From the NCBI GenBank assembly GCA_011033025.1, contig WFMF01000129.1:62001-126000 (forward strand): a stretch of 64,000 nucleotides of DNA, given 5' to 3'. Within the stretch, counting starts at the first letter, position 1; each line of letters begins with the position of its first letter. This DNA comes from Beroe forskalii (Eukaryota; Ctenophora; Nuda; Beroida; Beroidae). This document shows, piece by piece, positions 21,724-34,440 of this stretch. The notes under the pieces are model-generated. The model saw only the letters and a program-made list of their open reading frames with translations. It was not told where the DNA came from and searched no databases. The position numbers and the translations under genes were made by a program.

Positions 21724-24416
21724 CCAGGAGACCGCTCAACAACAGTGTCCGACACTTCTCCACTACTTGGGGCTCCCGAGGCTCGGGAGCCGGCCATCTG
21801 GACACTCCTACTGGACTCAGCATCCTGGACGACACGCAGGTGGGCATTGACGATGTGCAAATCTGAATTTTCCTTGTTTCTGTTTCGTGTTATTCTAGCT
21901 GACGTAGCATTCACAAAGGCTTTCCTCAAACTCTCATCTCTCCCCAGATTGCTGTAGCTGATGCGGGAAACTGTCGAATTTGCGTTTTCAACACTGACGG
22001 TACCTTCCAGCGACAGTTCGGCAGAAAAGGCCGGTGAGTACCCTGTCAGAAAGTTAAATGACCGTTAAAATTGTCAAATTTCTAACAGAAGCATCAACTG
22101 GACCAAAAAATCACTTTCAGGTGGTTGAGTGGCCCCCAAACGCAAAATATTATCAAGTATTCAGACTGATTGGGGCAAGAAGTGTTTTCTGAACATCCCT
22201 AATCAGCATCTCCCTCCACTTCACTAATCCTCCTGGTTCCACAGGTCGCGAGGTCAGCTGAACTGCCCCAACGCCGTGGCGTGCCGGGGAGATAGGATCT
22301 ACGTGGCTGACACTTACAACCACCGGATCAGCATACACCGCGCAGACGGAGGCTTCGTCAACAGCTTCGGCATGAAAGGTATGTGAGAGAATGATTGGCG
22401 TGCTTTTCCAAAAATTAAAAGATAATAATTAAGATTCTTCTTAGAGTTAGAGTCCCAATGCCTTACTTTCGTCACTGACTTTGGTGTTTCATTCCCGCAC
22501 TTAACGACGCATTCTCCAGGGCGCGGTGAGGGTGAGTTTGACCGTCCAATCGGTATCATAGCAACGGACTGCGGGGAGATAATAGTGGCAGACACGTGGA
22601 ATCACAGACTCCAAGTCTTCGATTTGGAGGGCAACTTCATCAGACAGATCGGCAAAAGGGGATCCCGTGAGTTATAAACCATATTCTCAGAATAGGACTG
22701 CTACAATCCCTTGTGTGAGAAGATGATGAGTAATAATGATGTCATTATCATAGCTTGACATTGAGCGAATAACTAACGAATGGGAGTGTGTTATCCAAAA
22801 TTATCCAAGGAGGTGTCAGCCGTCTTTGACAATTTTAGATAACATACTATCCATGATATATCGATTATTATCACATCCTAGTTAAAACCACGGGAGGGTG
22901 ATAATGATGAATGTTGACATACCGCCTTATCACCACTTCTTGCCCAGGAGCCGGGGAGTTCCAATGTCCCTGTAGCATCGCACTGAACAGTGCGGGGCTG
23001 GTGTACGTGTGCGATCTCGACAACAAACGCGTCCAGATACTCGACAAGGACGGAAACTTCGTCAGACAGTTCGGAAGACCCGGCACTCACGGGGGCGCCA
23101 TGCATGTAAGTCAGCAGGGTTAGAGGCAGGTCAGAGGCAGGCACAGTCCCGCCCCGGGGCTATCCTCTTGAGTCTTGCGGACCTATTGGTCAGGCCTCTC
23201 TTTTATATATATAGGGTTAGAGGATTTCTTTCCTTTTTATGGTTTTCATAAGGACGAAGTTCTATGAAAGAAATAAATTAAGACCAAAACATAGGTTCTA
23301 ATTGTAACATTTGAATTCCAGGCACCCAGAGCCATTGCGATAGATTCTAACGACTATGTGTACGTCACAGAATACGAGAAGCACTACTTCCAGGTACGTT
23401 CATGGTTAAAACACGTTAGGATTTTGTGCTTTCATAGCTTTTGTCTGTAAATTTTGAATTCACATAGTTGGAATTCAAATAGTGTTGCAAATTAAGAAAA
23501 CGGCAAAGGAACTGTGTTCGGTAACTCGGTAATCTGCCAATGCACACCTCGGGCACAACCTGGGCACAACCACCTGGGTCACACCTCGAGCACCGCGTTA
23601 CACTCCATTCCTCCGCAGGTGTTCGACTCCGCTGACAACTTCGTGTCTCGTTACGGGTCCCACGGACAAGGGGTGGGAGAGTTCGATAAGCCCTGTGGGA
23701 TCACTGTCGACTTCGGGGGTCGAGTGTTTGTGAGCGATAGCTTCAACCACCGTCTCCATATCTTCTGAAGAGGAGAGAGCTCAACTGATCTTATCAGAGA
23801 TAGAAACAGGGATCTTCAAATGTTCATGATTGAGGGATCAGGAATTCCTCAACGGAATGCGGATTTCTCATTGACATTGTGGAATTCTGGAATGACTTGA
23901 ATGGGTTATTTGTTTGTCCGATGATCAATTGTTCTACTTTTACTTCTAGAGAATAGAGATGTATTAATATTATTCTTTTCGTATTTGTACTTTAGAACCG
24001 TAGCAATATTTAATAGAAATGACATTGACAGTACCTACTTATCTTAGTATAATGAGTTTCAGTTAATAGTATATTACCTTAGATTTAGCGTATATTGTAC
24101 AGATAAGGGGGGCTCGCTAATGTCGCACAAATTGTTATAGTACCTAAATTTGCGCGGCTTTAACGAGCAATCTCATTCTCTACACACATGGGAAAGTAAA
24201 CTTTTGACCTGTTCAAGTTTTACAATAATTCCATATAAGATTACGCAGCTCCTGATGATGGTTAAATTGTTATATGCGGTTACATGTCGAAGTGGTGACC
24301 ATATACCACAACTAACACGGTCGAGGTGACAGCCGAAACTGTGCATGTTATACAATGGACGAGGCGTGCCGAGTTCAATATCGAACTCGAAGGTATACCG
24401 ATACGGTCACAGCTGA
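21724..24416 (+). pseudogene. truncated duplicate of the RING/NHL gene (NHL exons and 3' flank only)
   Basis: This segment copies 59868 to the window end at high identity, including introns and 3' flank. It begins abruptly inside the exon matching 59624-59985. The NHL exons at 21948-22033, 22245-22378, 22520-22666, 22948-23105, 23322-23393 and 23619-23768 keep GT-AG sites and open frames ending in FNHRLHIF. The RING, the coiled coil and the first seven exons' 5' part are absent, so a normal protein is not expected unless a new 5' exon exists. It keeps the CAG acceptor at 23319-23321 that the long gene has lost, and it has just one copy of the unit that became a ~58-copy array in the long gene. 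The right edge of the copy lies beyond what can be compared. Confidence 0.85.
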
Positions 24417-24739
24417 GATCTTGGAACCGGATTATAAACCGACCGGAAACAGTATTATTAACTTTTTTCCTTCTTTCCTGTTTCCGGGTCTAGGGAATCC
24501 AACGATTTCAATTAATATATTTTGGATGGCTGCTTTAGATTATAATTAATAAAAAAAAGTTTAATGTTTAAGTATTTAATTTTGTTAAAGTATTCAATTT
24601 TGTACATATGATTTGACATTTAAAGTTTCATTCGATACGATGATGCATGAAAATGTTGCCAAATATTTAAGGCTTGATTGTAATAATATTATTTGAACAT
24701 TTGTACTAACGGATGTATTTTAATCTATCACGAAGCTGG

Positions 24740-24980
24740 ATTTTCTGACGTCGTCAGACCTTGTCTGACGTCGTCAGACCTTGTCTGACGTCGTCAGACC
24801 CATTATTTAAAATTTTAAATCTAAAATTATTGAAAATTTTAAATTTAAAATTATTTAAAGTTTTAAAGTGACGCACGCGCGAGGGGGTCAGGCAACGCCT
24901 GACAAGTCAGACCCATTATTTCAAATTTTAAATTTGCTAGTCGTGTCGTGCGAGGAGGTCAGGCAACGCCTGACAAAAGC
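24740..24980. repeat. short palindromic tandem repeat and AT/GC patchwork
   Basis: Three tandem copies of a 20-bp unit built on the palindrome ctgacgtcgtcag (about 24745-24800) are followed by alternating AT-rich ttaaaattttaaat blocks and two copies of gaggtcaggcaacgcctgac-like sequence (about 24890 and 24955), which also contains a palindrome. Confidence 0.75.
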
Positions 24981-25687
24981 TGGAGGGGGCCAGGTTGCTC
25001 TAACCAGATCCCTAGTTTTACGCGCGCGCCGCGCCTTGCTCGTTTCGCGACACCCCTGGTTAGGGGAAGGGGCCAGGCAGGGTAATGCCTTGTCACATGC
25101 TAGGTGTCCCTTTCCCCTAACCAGGGGCGCCGCGCACTCCGTGTGCGAAACCAGGGCGCTGGTTAGGGCAAGGTGTCCCTGTTTTTGTTTGCGCGCGCGC
25201 GCCTTTTCTTCGAAAAAATCGCAAAAATTTTGCGTGTTCTCTGAACACTGAACACGCGCCCTTGCGGCTTGCGCGCGCAAAATAGGTCCTTTTCTGCGCA
25301 TCCTTTAACCAGGGGCGTCGCGTCGTCTCTTCTTAAGCCCGCTTAGGTGTGTGTACGCGCCGCGCGAGCCACACAGGGATATACGTGTTTAGCTTCCCCT
25401 AACCAGGGGTGTCGCGAAACGAGCAAGGCGCGGCGCGCGCGTAAAACTAGGGATCTGGTTAGAGCAAGTGTTTAGCAAAAATCTGCTATTCAACGACTCA
25501 AACTTGCGTAAAATTTAATGATTCATTTGATTAAGTTTCTGCATGCTATAATATCAATTTAATTCTTTTAGTTGTTTCTGGTATGTATTATTACATACCA
25601 CATGTATGTATTTTGCTAAACACGTATATCCCTGTGTCCCGTAGGGAAGCGCGCGGCGCGTACACACACCTATGCGGGCTTAGGAAG
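24981..25687. mobile_element. GC-rich nested inverted-repeat elements, right cluster
   Basis: The modules of 20782-21480 recur here in both orientations: gctctaaccagatccctag with an acgcgcgcgccgcgcc core at about 25001, its reverse complement at about 25425-25465, cccctaaccaggggcgcc / gcgctggttaggg facing pairs, and gcccgcttaggtgtgtgtac near 25338. A 74-bp module at 25613-25686 (ends ttgctaaac and gcttaggaa) is flanked by the 9-bp direct repeat gtatgtatt at 25604-25612 and 25687-25695, which looks like a target-site duplication. Confidence 0.7.
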
Positions 25688-25695
25688 TATGTATT

Positions 25696-26339
25696 ATTAC
25701 ATATCATTAGGTTTTTGAACCTCAACCAATAGCCGTTTACTTGTTACAATATTATCAAGGGTTGCAATTTCCAAACAATTGTTCTTTAAACCAGAATTTC
25801 GCCCTTTTTCTTATCAAATTTATCCCTGCAATAAGGGGGTGTGGGTTGCTAGTTTTTATGTGACAGTTGCTAGTTTTTATGTGACAAACAGTATGTAATG
25901 ACTGATCAATAAAACAATTGATGCTCTTTTATAAACCAAGAAACACAGCAATGATATTAATTTGTCTACATGTTTCGGTCCATCTCCGTCTTCAGGACAA
26001 TTAACATCTCATATATCATTAATAAGCCTTCTGGCTTCCTACCTCAGTTAGTTAATTTAATATGTGTTGTGTTGTAAGTTTAAAACTGTATGTATACTGT
26101 TTTATTTATGTTGTTTTATTAATACTTAGAAGTAGTTTATTAACCAATTCAATGCCAGCTTGAAACTGGCAGTAAAGCTTGTGGTGTAATGTGTAAAGTA
26201 GTTCTGATTTAAAATATTTTAGCAATTTAATAGTGTTTTACCATGTGGTCTCCTCAGCCAATGCTATAAAAATCAAATTCAACATATGCAAGATGGCTAT
26301 ATTCGCACCAGACCTATTTAGAATAAGTTTGTATGGGTA
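25696..26339. other. intergenic, upstream of the GT4 gene
   Basis: AT-rich sequence with a small direct repeat (ttgctagtttttatgtgaca twice near 25847-25885). No gene recognised. It presumably includes the promoter and 5' untranslated region of the glycosyltransferase gene. Confidence 0.4.
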
Positions 26340-29300
26340 ATGGGCTTCCTGATCTCTAGAAGAGTTCAACTACCAAGCAATTGGAACAGCTATGATAACC
26401 AAAGTTCTCTACATCATGAAGTTGCTATCATTGCAATATGGTAAGTAACTTAACTATAAAAATCAACCTTAAACATAGTATTTATTGTGAAATTCATGTG
26501 ATTGTATCTATATTTTTGAGATAATAATAATTTTATCAATAATAACCATTTCATGGTGGGAGTTTGAAGGAAGTTTATGTATTTGATTCTTTCAATTATA
26601 AATTAGATGCTTGAATTAAAATTATAAATTAGATGCTGTTTTCTTAAAGATTGAAACATTTTGAAGCTCCATGCTTCTAAAGATTGTTTTCAGGTATTTA
26701 GTGTGTGCATGGTTGTTAATGACATTTCCCTTTTCATCAATTGATTGGGTTATGGTTCCCAAGGATGTAACGCTGATGTGGAGTGCAACCATTCAGCAAC
26801 AAGATATGGTTGGTGCTGGCTTTGCATTTGAAGCTATTGACTTCTTGATTCCTTTGGCTAGTCATGTATATCTAGGTGAGAAACATAGCTAATGATAATT
26901 ATTGCATACTAGCATTTGCCTGCGAGATTCATGGAAATAATCAATCATATACCTCTTTGAAGTTCAATTCAATTCAATTATAAATTTTTACAGCACATAT
27001 ATGGAATATATTCTCCCTTACTACTGTCAAATTTAAAATCTGTTGAAAGGGCCTCCCATCAAGGACTAAATATACGGTATTTAATCATATTGAAAAATGG
27101 CTGAAAAGAGTCAAGTTCATGCCAGGATATTACCAGTTAACTGAACCAAAATTGAAATACCAGTTAACTGGGCATTTTCAGCCAACCAAATATTCTGATT
27201 TTTCAATCAACCATTTTGGGCAATAGTCCACTAACCAAACCAAAACAGAAATGCCAGTTAACTTGGCATTTTTGGCCAACCAAAACTGAAATGTAATTTT
27301 ACTTAATGGGAATCATAAATTTCAAATGACCAGAAAGAATTGAACCATTCAAATTTTGGTATTGGTACTGTAATGTGCTAGTAAACATAAAATAATTTGT
27401 TTTAACTTTAATTAGCTGTTGTAAATTGCTTGCTTGCTTAGATTTGTGTGCCTGAATATGTACATTTAACAGGCTGGGTTAATGAAAAGATGCTGAATCC
27501 CTTTAGAGCAGAAGATAGTGCATTTCATGATCTGAAGCCTGAAGATCAACATGTTCTTCGAACCATTTATAATCAGGTTATGTAGTGAAATAAAGTTGTT
27601 GTTAATATTAAGCCTCCAGCCTTGTGAAATTGCATTTCACTATAATAAATAAATCTGTGTTTTAATTTTTTCATCTCACAGGGTTTGGAGATGAGATCAT
27701 ATGGTGACCAAATTTTAATGCTGCAGTTTCAGCCCACATTTTATGAGAAATTCTTGAATGACTACAGCAACTTTAAAAACTACAAATACAAGATAGGTAA
27801 GTTGTGTCAACAATCTGACTGCTGAGGCAATTTCCTCTAATTTCTAACAAGATGAGATGCAGCTTTTATAGATTGAAGTGTTTAGTAGATATTAGGGTCT
27901 GTTGCTGTCTTGCTCTGATTTGTCTGTTTTTGTCTGTTATGAAAAGCAGACACCACAGATACTACCATCTCCCCTAGTAGATCGAATGGAAATACAATAC
28001 AATTCCTAATATGCTCCCCATTCAGCCCAAAAAATTGTTGCAGGAAGGTGCATGTTTGAAACTACATCTGTTCCACAAGGATGGGTTTCCATGATAAACT
28101 CAAATGTTGATGAAGTTTGGGTACCTAGTAAGTTTCAGAAGGTCGTATTCCTCCGGGAGGGTGTGAAAATACCCATTGTTGTTATAAAGGTTGGTTAATG
28201 TTATACACATCTAGTCGTTTTTTGATGGAACATTTAACCAATGTCAGTAGGTATATATTTAAATTATTATGATGTTAGACGTAGTTAACAAGTGACTTTG
28301 TAAGGAGTAAGTTAATATACAGTTTGGTCTCTTTTCTATTTCTCATTCAGAAAATTCAGCAAGTTTTGAAAAAGAACATACTTCGTGGTAGCTGGTTGTA
28401 TACAGTATAGGTTGCATTTGGCAGTGAGGTATGTAAAATCTAATGATAGATAATGTAACTACTCTCAGGAGGGATTTGATCCAGATGTTTACAATCGTAA
28501 TAAAACGACTGTTGATAAAAAGAAGTTTTTTGGTGATTGTGCACAAGATTTCGTCTTCATTGCATCCTCTAAATGGGAAGACAGAAAAGGTAAATATTTT
28601 GTGTAATATTGGCTTGATACTATACATAATTTCGATGATAATGTATCTTCTAAATAACCCTTCTGAATATAATAATTACCCACCAAGTTGAAAATCTGCA
28701 TCGACGCATTATTTCTAATTATGACAAATTCATGAATATTTGTGAATAATCTGAATCAGTTTTATTGATTGTTTACTAAATGAATTTATCAGTGATGTAG
28801 GAAGTGGGTGGGCCAGTAGGGCCATGGCCCTACTGCGTTTCAGGCTTGTAGGGCCAAAGTATACTTTGGCCCTACTGCTTTTCAAAGCCAGAAAACAGAT
28901 TTTTATAATAATTTTCGTTCTTTTTCCATGTTTCCATGTATCAACAGGGCAGTTCCCATACTTTTATCTCACCTAATTTGATTTCACTAGAATGTAACTG
29001 TAAACTTGGTTAGCAATAGAGCAATGAGAGCCTATAGTGTTTATTTAACTCATGACCTTGGGGGCTTGGGCTATCACAAGGCAATATCATCTTATTATGT
29101 CATGTCTGATGAGTGATGGTCGGAAGAAGTCTCGAATTTCTTGTTAAGATGATCGTGTGCTATATACCTACTTGTTTTCTTAACAAGTGAATAGTGATAA
29201 GGCATTTGCCGTTTGAAGTGCATATGTATTGCTAATTATGTATGTACAATGTACATAGAGGTCACGTGACATGAGTCATGAACCAATCATATCACCTGTC

Positions 29301-32300
29301 TGGTGTAAGCAAATTGTTTCTGCTTCAAACTTCTTCCCCGTTTTGTGTGTAAAAGTTGATTGCCAAACAGTTTATTGCTCACTATGCCGTCCTTGAAAAA
29401 TTACTTTGCAAGTAAGGGATCCGTGCAAACTGAGCCCCCATCTCGGCCTAACCCTCCTATCATACAAATCTTGCCTGATGAAGTTGCTGAAAGCGAAACT
29501 ACAGCACCAGAATCTGACAGTGACCCATCCTGCTCCTTGGACTGCTGCAATTTAGACTCTCCAACCGCTGTTAGGCTTGCCTTTGACAGAGAACGTTCAG
29601 CACGGATACATGGCAAACGTAAACGATACTTTCAACCAGATTGGCTCAACAAGTTTCCTTGGTTGGTACTGTGCAACACTGATAATAAGGCATATTGTCA
29701 GACTTGTCGCTATGTGCAGCATGCCGATCTACAATCGACTTCGAAAAACGGAATTGATGCCTTCACAACAAAGGGATTCTGCAACTGGAAAAACGGAATG
29801 ACTCTACTCACACAGCATAATGATTCCCAGTACCACCGAGATGCCTACATGGTTCTCCAGCAGAAACGCATTGGAGCCCCTATCAATGAGCAGATTGATA
29901 CTTCTACCAAGGTAAAACCAGTACCCATTTTCTGTCTTTTCAAGTTACCTTGTAAATTGTTATTTACTGCCTACATGAAATTTGTGCCACACAGAGCACT
30001 TTATTATCAACTAAAATCACACAAATTCAATGCTTGTAATGACTTAATGATATAATATTTACACGCTGTCTTGAATTTCAGAAAGTTCACGAGGAACGTC
30101 GAAAGTGTCTGTTGGAGCAACTACGCTGTCTACGATACTTAGCTCGACAAGGTATCCCATTGAGAAATCTAAACACAGCGGAGGGAAACTTGATCCAATT
30201 GATGAGACTCTCTTCGGCTCCCGGTATGAAACGTTACCTGTGTGACAATGATTATCAATCGCCTCAGATCAATTCAGAACTGCTACAGGAAATGTATCGA
30301 ACTGTAATGACTGAACTTTTAAGACAAATTAAAGCAGCGATGTTTTATGCAATAGTCATTGATGAAACGCGTGATGTTTCTGGGATAGAGCAGTTGTCAG
30401 TTGTTATTCGGTGGGTTTCTGATGATTACACAGTGTTTGAAGATTTAGTAGGAATGCACCAAGCTGATCAATGTGACGCAGATTCCATTGTTAAAATTTT
30501 GAAGTCAGTGCTTCAAGGTCTTGGTCTGGAAGTGGACCATATTCGTGGACAGACTTATGATGGTGCTTCAGTGCTTCAAGGACACAAAAATGGGGTAGCG
30601 AAGCAAATACTGACCATCAACCCTAGAGCATTACCCACCCATTGTCTTAACCACAGTCTGAATCTTGTGCTACAGGAGGCAGCATCTGTAAACACCCTTG
30701 TCTCTGGGGCATTTTCTGTGGTTCAGTCTGTATGCTCAATTGTCAGAGCATCACCTAAGAGGCTTGCAATATTCAAGAACATTCAATCAGCGGCTGGAGG
30801 ATCTGTTGGTGCTTCCATTAAGCCATTGTGTGAGACACGTTGGTGCTGCAGAACGTCTTCCCTCTCAAGCATCATCAGCAACTACCAGACTCTTCTCGAC
30901 ACCTTAGAAGCCATTTGTGATGAGGGTGGAACATCAGAAGGTGTAAAGGCTGCTCCAGGTTTGCAGGTGCTTATGGAGAAGTTCACGACGGTTTTCGGCC
31001 TGAAGATGTGCTTGTTACTGTTTAGCCCAGTAGAAGATATGGCTTGTCACTTGCAGTCAAAACAGCTCGATGCCAGCACAGTTAGAGTGATCAAGGACAG
31101 TTTGCTCAGGTACTTGAATGATCTGCGTTCAGATGAGATTTTCTCAAAGCTATTTGAAGATTCAAAGAAAATGTGCTCTGACCTCTCATTGGAACAGCCA
31201 TCACTTCCTCGACGGAAACGTGCTCCCAAGAAGATGAGAGACTACTACGGATCAGTGAGCAAAGATCATGCATGTGATACAGTGGAACAGTACTACAAGA
31301 CTCAGTTCTTTGAGGTTATCGATCTGCTGACAACACACATAAAAGATCGGTTTGATCAGGATACCTTAAAGTACCTAATCTCAATCGAAGATCTGGTTGT
31401 TCATGCTGCCAAAGGTGAGGATTATGTGATTGACAAAGAGCTGGAGGATCGTATCAAAGAAGATTTGAATGTTGATGGACTTAGGAGGGAGCTCCAGATT
31501 CTATCCAAGTACATTCCAGAAGTTGATCCATCACTCAAAGATATATCATCGATTTCTACTGTGATTGAAGTTATGAAGAAAGGAAAACTGTTGAAAATGT
31601 TTAGTGAACTTCATACATTACTTAAATTGTATTTAACTATCCCATTGTCTAATGCTACAGCTGAACGTAGCTTCTCTGCGTTAAAGAGAGTGAAGACTTA
31701 TCTCCGTAACCGTCTTACCCAGGCCCATCTAAATCACTTTTTGATTTTGCACTGCCATAAGAATTTGATTGACTCTATTGATCTAAATGAAGTGATGATT
31801 AACTTTGTTAAAGCAAATGAAAGAAGAATGAAATATTTTGGCTTATAGTATGTTGAATCTAGTATAATTCTTAATCAATATGAATAAAATTATGTACGTA
31901 TTACCATTGTATTATCATAAATAGGTACGTAAATAATCGTTAATTTGGTTGATCACACCGTTTTTTGCATAATATGTTGTTTGAAAATGAAAATTTACTG
32001 AATAAAAGTTTAGATGCAACATTGATTTTTAGTGCCTCGCCAAATTTTCTTAAGATGATCACGTGATGTAAAGTCACGTGACATAATGTCAGTTGTCACG
32101 TGACATGACGTCACGTGACCACTTTTGCAACAAAAGTGGCCCTACTGCCTCATGACATCTTCCTACATCGTTGGAATTTATCTGTACAGGGTGGGATATT
32201 CTCCTTGAAGCTTTTGCAGAGGAATTCACAGGGATGGAACGTGTTTGCTTGGCTATCAGGTCAACTGGTCTAAATGATCAGATTTACAAAGTTCATAACC

Positions 32301-34060
32301 CCAACCACGCTAAAATAATCAAAGTGGAGAGACTTTCCAATGATGGTATAGATTTAAATGTTCTTCTGGAAAACTTATGATACTTATGTAACTTCTTCTA
32401 ATAACTTTTTCATAATTAACTACATCTCTCAATTTTCGTCAGCAAGAAGCTTGTGTAAACAGAAATCCCTAATTAAGGAGCAATTAATCAATAATACATC
32501 ATAAGTACCCTGCGATGATCGTTAAACTGTGCTCTTTCCAGACTACCCGTCTTTCTACGCGAGTGCTGACGCCTTTGTCCTTGCCTCTCACGGGGAGGGA
32601 TGGGGCAGGACGGCATTGGAAGCCATGGCAGTGGGGCTGCCTGTCATAGCAACTCATTGGAGTGGTCTGTCTGAGTTCCTGTCTCCCGACTACTCCATCC
32701 CTGTCAATGTGACGGATGTAGAGCCTGCATTCCCTAATGAACCTGGTAGTTTAGGTCAGTCACCATTGCTTTATTTGGTGGGCACATTGTCCATTTTCAC
32801 AAGAAGTTTAAGATTAAAAGCCTATTGTGGTAATTTTTTCCGTTCACATTGTGAAAATGAACCATTGAGTGTCGTCTTTAAATCGATGGAGCGAGCGATG
32901 GAATGTGATCTGACGAGTTGGCTTCAGTCATAATAATGCTCGATAATTTCCCACATTGTGGAAAATATTATCTAGATTCAATTTAATCGAGCACATAATT
33001 TCTAATACTTGATATTTGACACCAACATCGTAATTATATTAACATTCCAGAGGCTTGTCTCTATCCGTGCCCTATTTCGCTCAAATTGCGACTTTTTCCA
33101 TTTTTTACTGTGCCACTCTGTGTCTGACTGAACTAGATCATTGTGTGTCCACAGAGCCTCATTAATGTGATTTGCAAATCATGATCTTAGGGTAACTCCC
33201 GCGGGTTTGACTATTTTTAACCAACGGGATTAGTTTTTTGATTATTATGAAGTTGCGTATAATGAAAGATGAACAAACAATAACCACATCTCGTAAACCA
33301 GGTGGAGGGGATGTTAATCTGAAAGTTCACAAGTGGGCTCGTGTAGACAAGTACGCTGTTAGGGGGGCTATGAGATGGCTCTTTAACAACCAGCAAGCAG
33401 CCCGGGAGTTAGGTAAGTTCTACCTGGAGTCGCCCTGCCTTCGGACCTTGCTTTTTGGAATTTTCAAAAAACCACTTTGTTAAGCAATGTCTTGAAATTA
33501 TGTCTCATGATATCTCTTTTGAAGTTTTGAGAGGGTTTACATTTTGGCAATTTTTTGGACAATTGGACATGTTCACGAAGATGTACAGTAATAAAATTCT
33601 CACTTCGGAGTTGCGCTACAGAACTTATAGGGGAACTATTTAAAAAATTTTACAGCTCATAAAATAACATCTTCATTAAATGAAGATGTTTTAAGAGTGT
33701 GATTTTATAATTGACACTGAATATGAATTCACTTATATTATTGGTATATCCTTAGTGGGTAGCCTTGTTAACAGTCTTTAAGATTGGCTAAGTGCTTTCC
33801 CTCAGCACAACCAAGAAGCTTCTTTATATAACTGTGGGAAAAAATATATACTGTAATTGTGCTGTAAAAATTATTTTCAATTCAATTCAATTCAATGACA
33901 CCCTCCCCCAGGCCGTAAAGCTGAGGAGTTTGTTCACGGTCACTTCACCCGGGACCACATTGCTGAGGACATCCACAGAAGACTGCTGCAGATCTACCAC
34001 ACCCACTTCAGAGACAGAGACCTCTCTCACGCTAAACACTTACACTTGCTCTACAGTTAA
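26340..34060 (+). CDS. GT4-type glycosyltransferase, membrane-anchored, 10 exons
   Basis: Exons: 26340-26440, 26694-26875, 27473-27576, 27682-27796, 28026-28189, 28469-28589, 32190-32345, 32542-32745, 33302-33412 and 33912-34060. All are joined by GT-AG sites in matching phase, giving about 468 residues. The N-terminus has about 28 polar residues, then a hydrophobic stretch (VAIIAIWYLVCAWLLMTFPF) that suggests a type II membrane anchor. The GT-B signatures follow: GRCMFETTSVPQGWV and VDEVWVPSKFQ, then IVVIKEGFDPDVY, then FVFIASSKWEDRKGWDILL, and the nucleotide-sugar binding EX7E motif in HGEGWGRTALEAMAVGLPVI. The sugar and acceptor cannot be read from sequence. The intron inside KWEDRKG/WDILL carries an intact hAT element in the same orientation. 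The first exon rests only on phase and the hydrophobic segment. The final exon's end, with its stop, is repeated five more times downstream. Confidence 0.85.
28790..32173 (+). mobile_element. complete hAT-superfamily DNA transposon with TIRs and 8-bp TSD
   Basis: The element is 3384 bp. Its ends are cagtgatgtaggaag on the left and, read inward, caacgatgtaggaag on the right (13 of 15 identical). It is flanked by the 8-bp direct repeat gaatttat at 28782-28789 and 32174-32181, the duplication length typical of hAT. Just inside the left end are two perfect palindromes, 28814-28835 (22 bp, centred on ccatgg) and 28848-28875 (28 bp, centred on tata), both built on agggcc. A related gtggccctactg motif sits near the right end. 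These are plausible transposase-binding sites. The element sits in an intron of the GT4 gene in sense orientation. Confidence 0.95.
29384..31848 (+). CDS. hAT transposase with TTF/ZMYM-type zinc finger, two exons, intact
   Basis: Exon 1 is 29384-29911 and exon 2 is 30082-31848. The intron is GT-AG and both junctions are phase 0, giving 764 residues with no internal stop. Around residues 75-165 is a TTF-type zinc-binding region (RKRYFQPDWLNKFPWL, CNTDNKAYCQTC, then W...LTQHNDSQYHRDA). The RNase H-like core has the candidate catalytic acids Asp270 (VIDETRD), Asp336 (TYDGAS) and Glu704 within the hAT C-terminal dimerisation segment (IPLSNATAERSFSALKRVKT). Similar proteins are often annotated as zinc finger MYM-type protein 1-like. 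The ATG at 29384 is chosen because the frame upstream has only a TTG. The intact frame and clean ends suggest recent activity. Confidence 0.93.
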
Positions 34061-34440
34061 CTTGCAGATCTACCACACCCACTTCAGAGACAGAGACCTC
34101 TCTCACGCTAAACACTTACACTTGCTCTACAGTTAACTTGCAGATCTACCACACCCACTTCAGAGACAGAGACCTCACGCTAAACACTTACACTTGCTCT
34201 ACAGTTAACTCTGCAGATCTACCACACCCACTTCAGAGACAGAGACCTCTCTCACGCTAAACACTTACACTTGCTCTACAGTTAACTTGCAGATCTACCA
34301 CACCCACTTCAGAGACAGAGACCTCTCTCACGCTAAACACTTACACTTGCTCTACAGTTAACCTGCAGATCTACCACACCCACTTCAGAGACAGAGACCT
34401 CTCTCACGCTAAACACTTACACTTGCTCTACAGTTAACTT
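33988..34440 (+). repeat. 76-bp tandem repeat of the GT4 gene's coding end, 6 copies
   Basis: The segment gcagatctaccacacccact and the following bases to the stop codon (encoding LQIYHTHFRDRDLSHAKHLH and the last residues) starts at 33988, 34064, 34140, 34213, 34289 and 34365, a 76-bp period with one 73-bp step. Only the first copy is needed for the protein. The other five lie in what would be the 3' untranslated region, each with its own stop codon. Confidence 0.95.
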
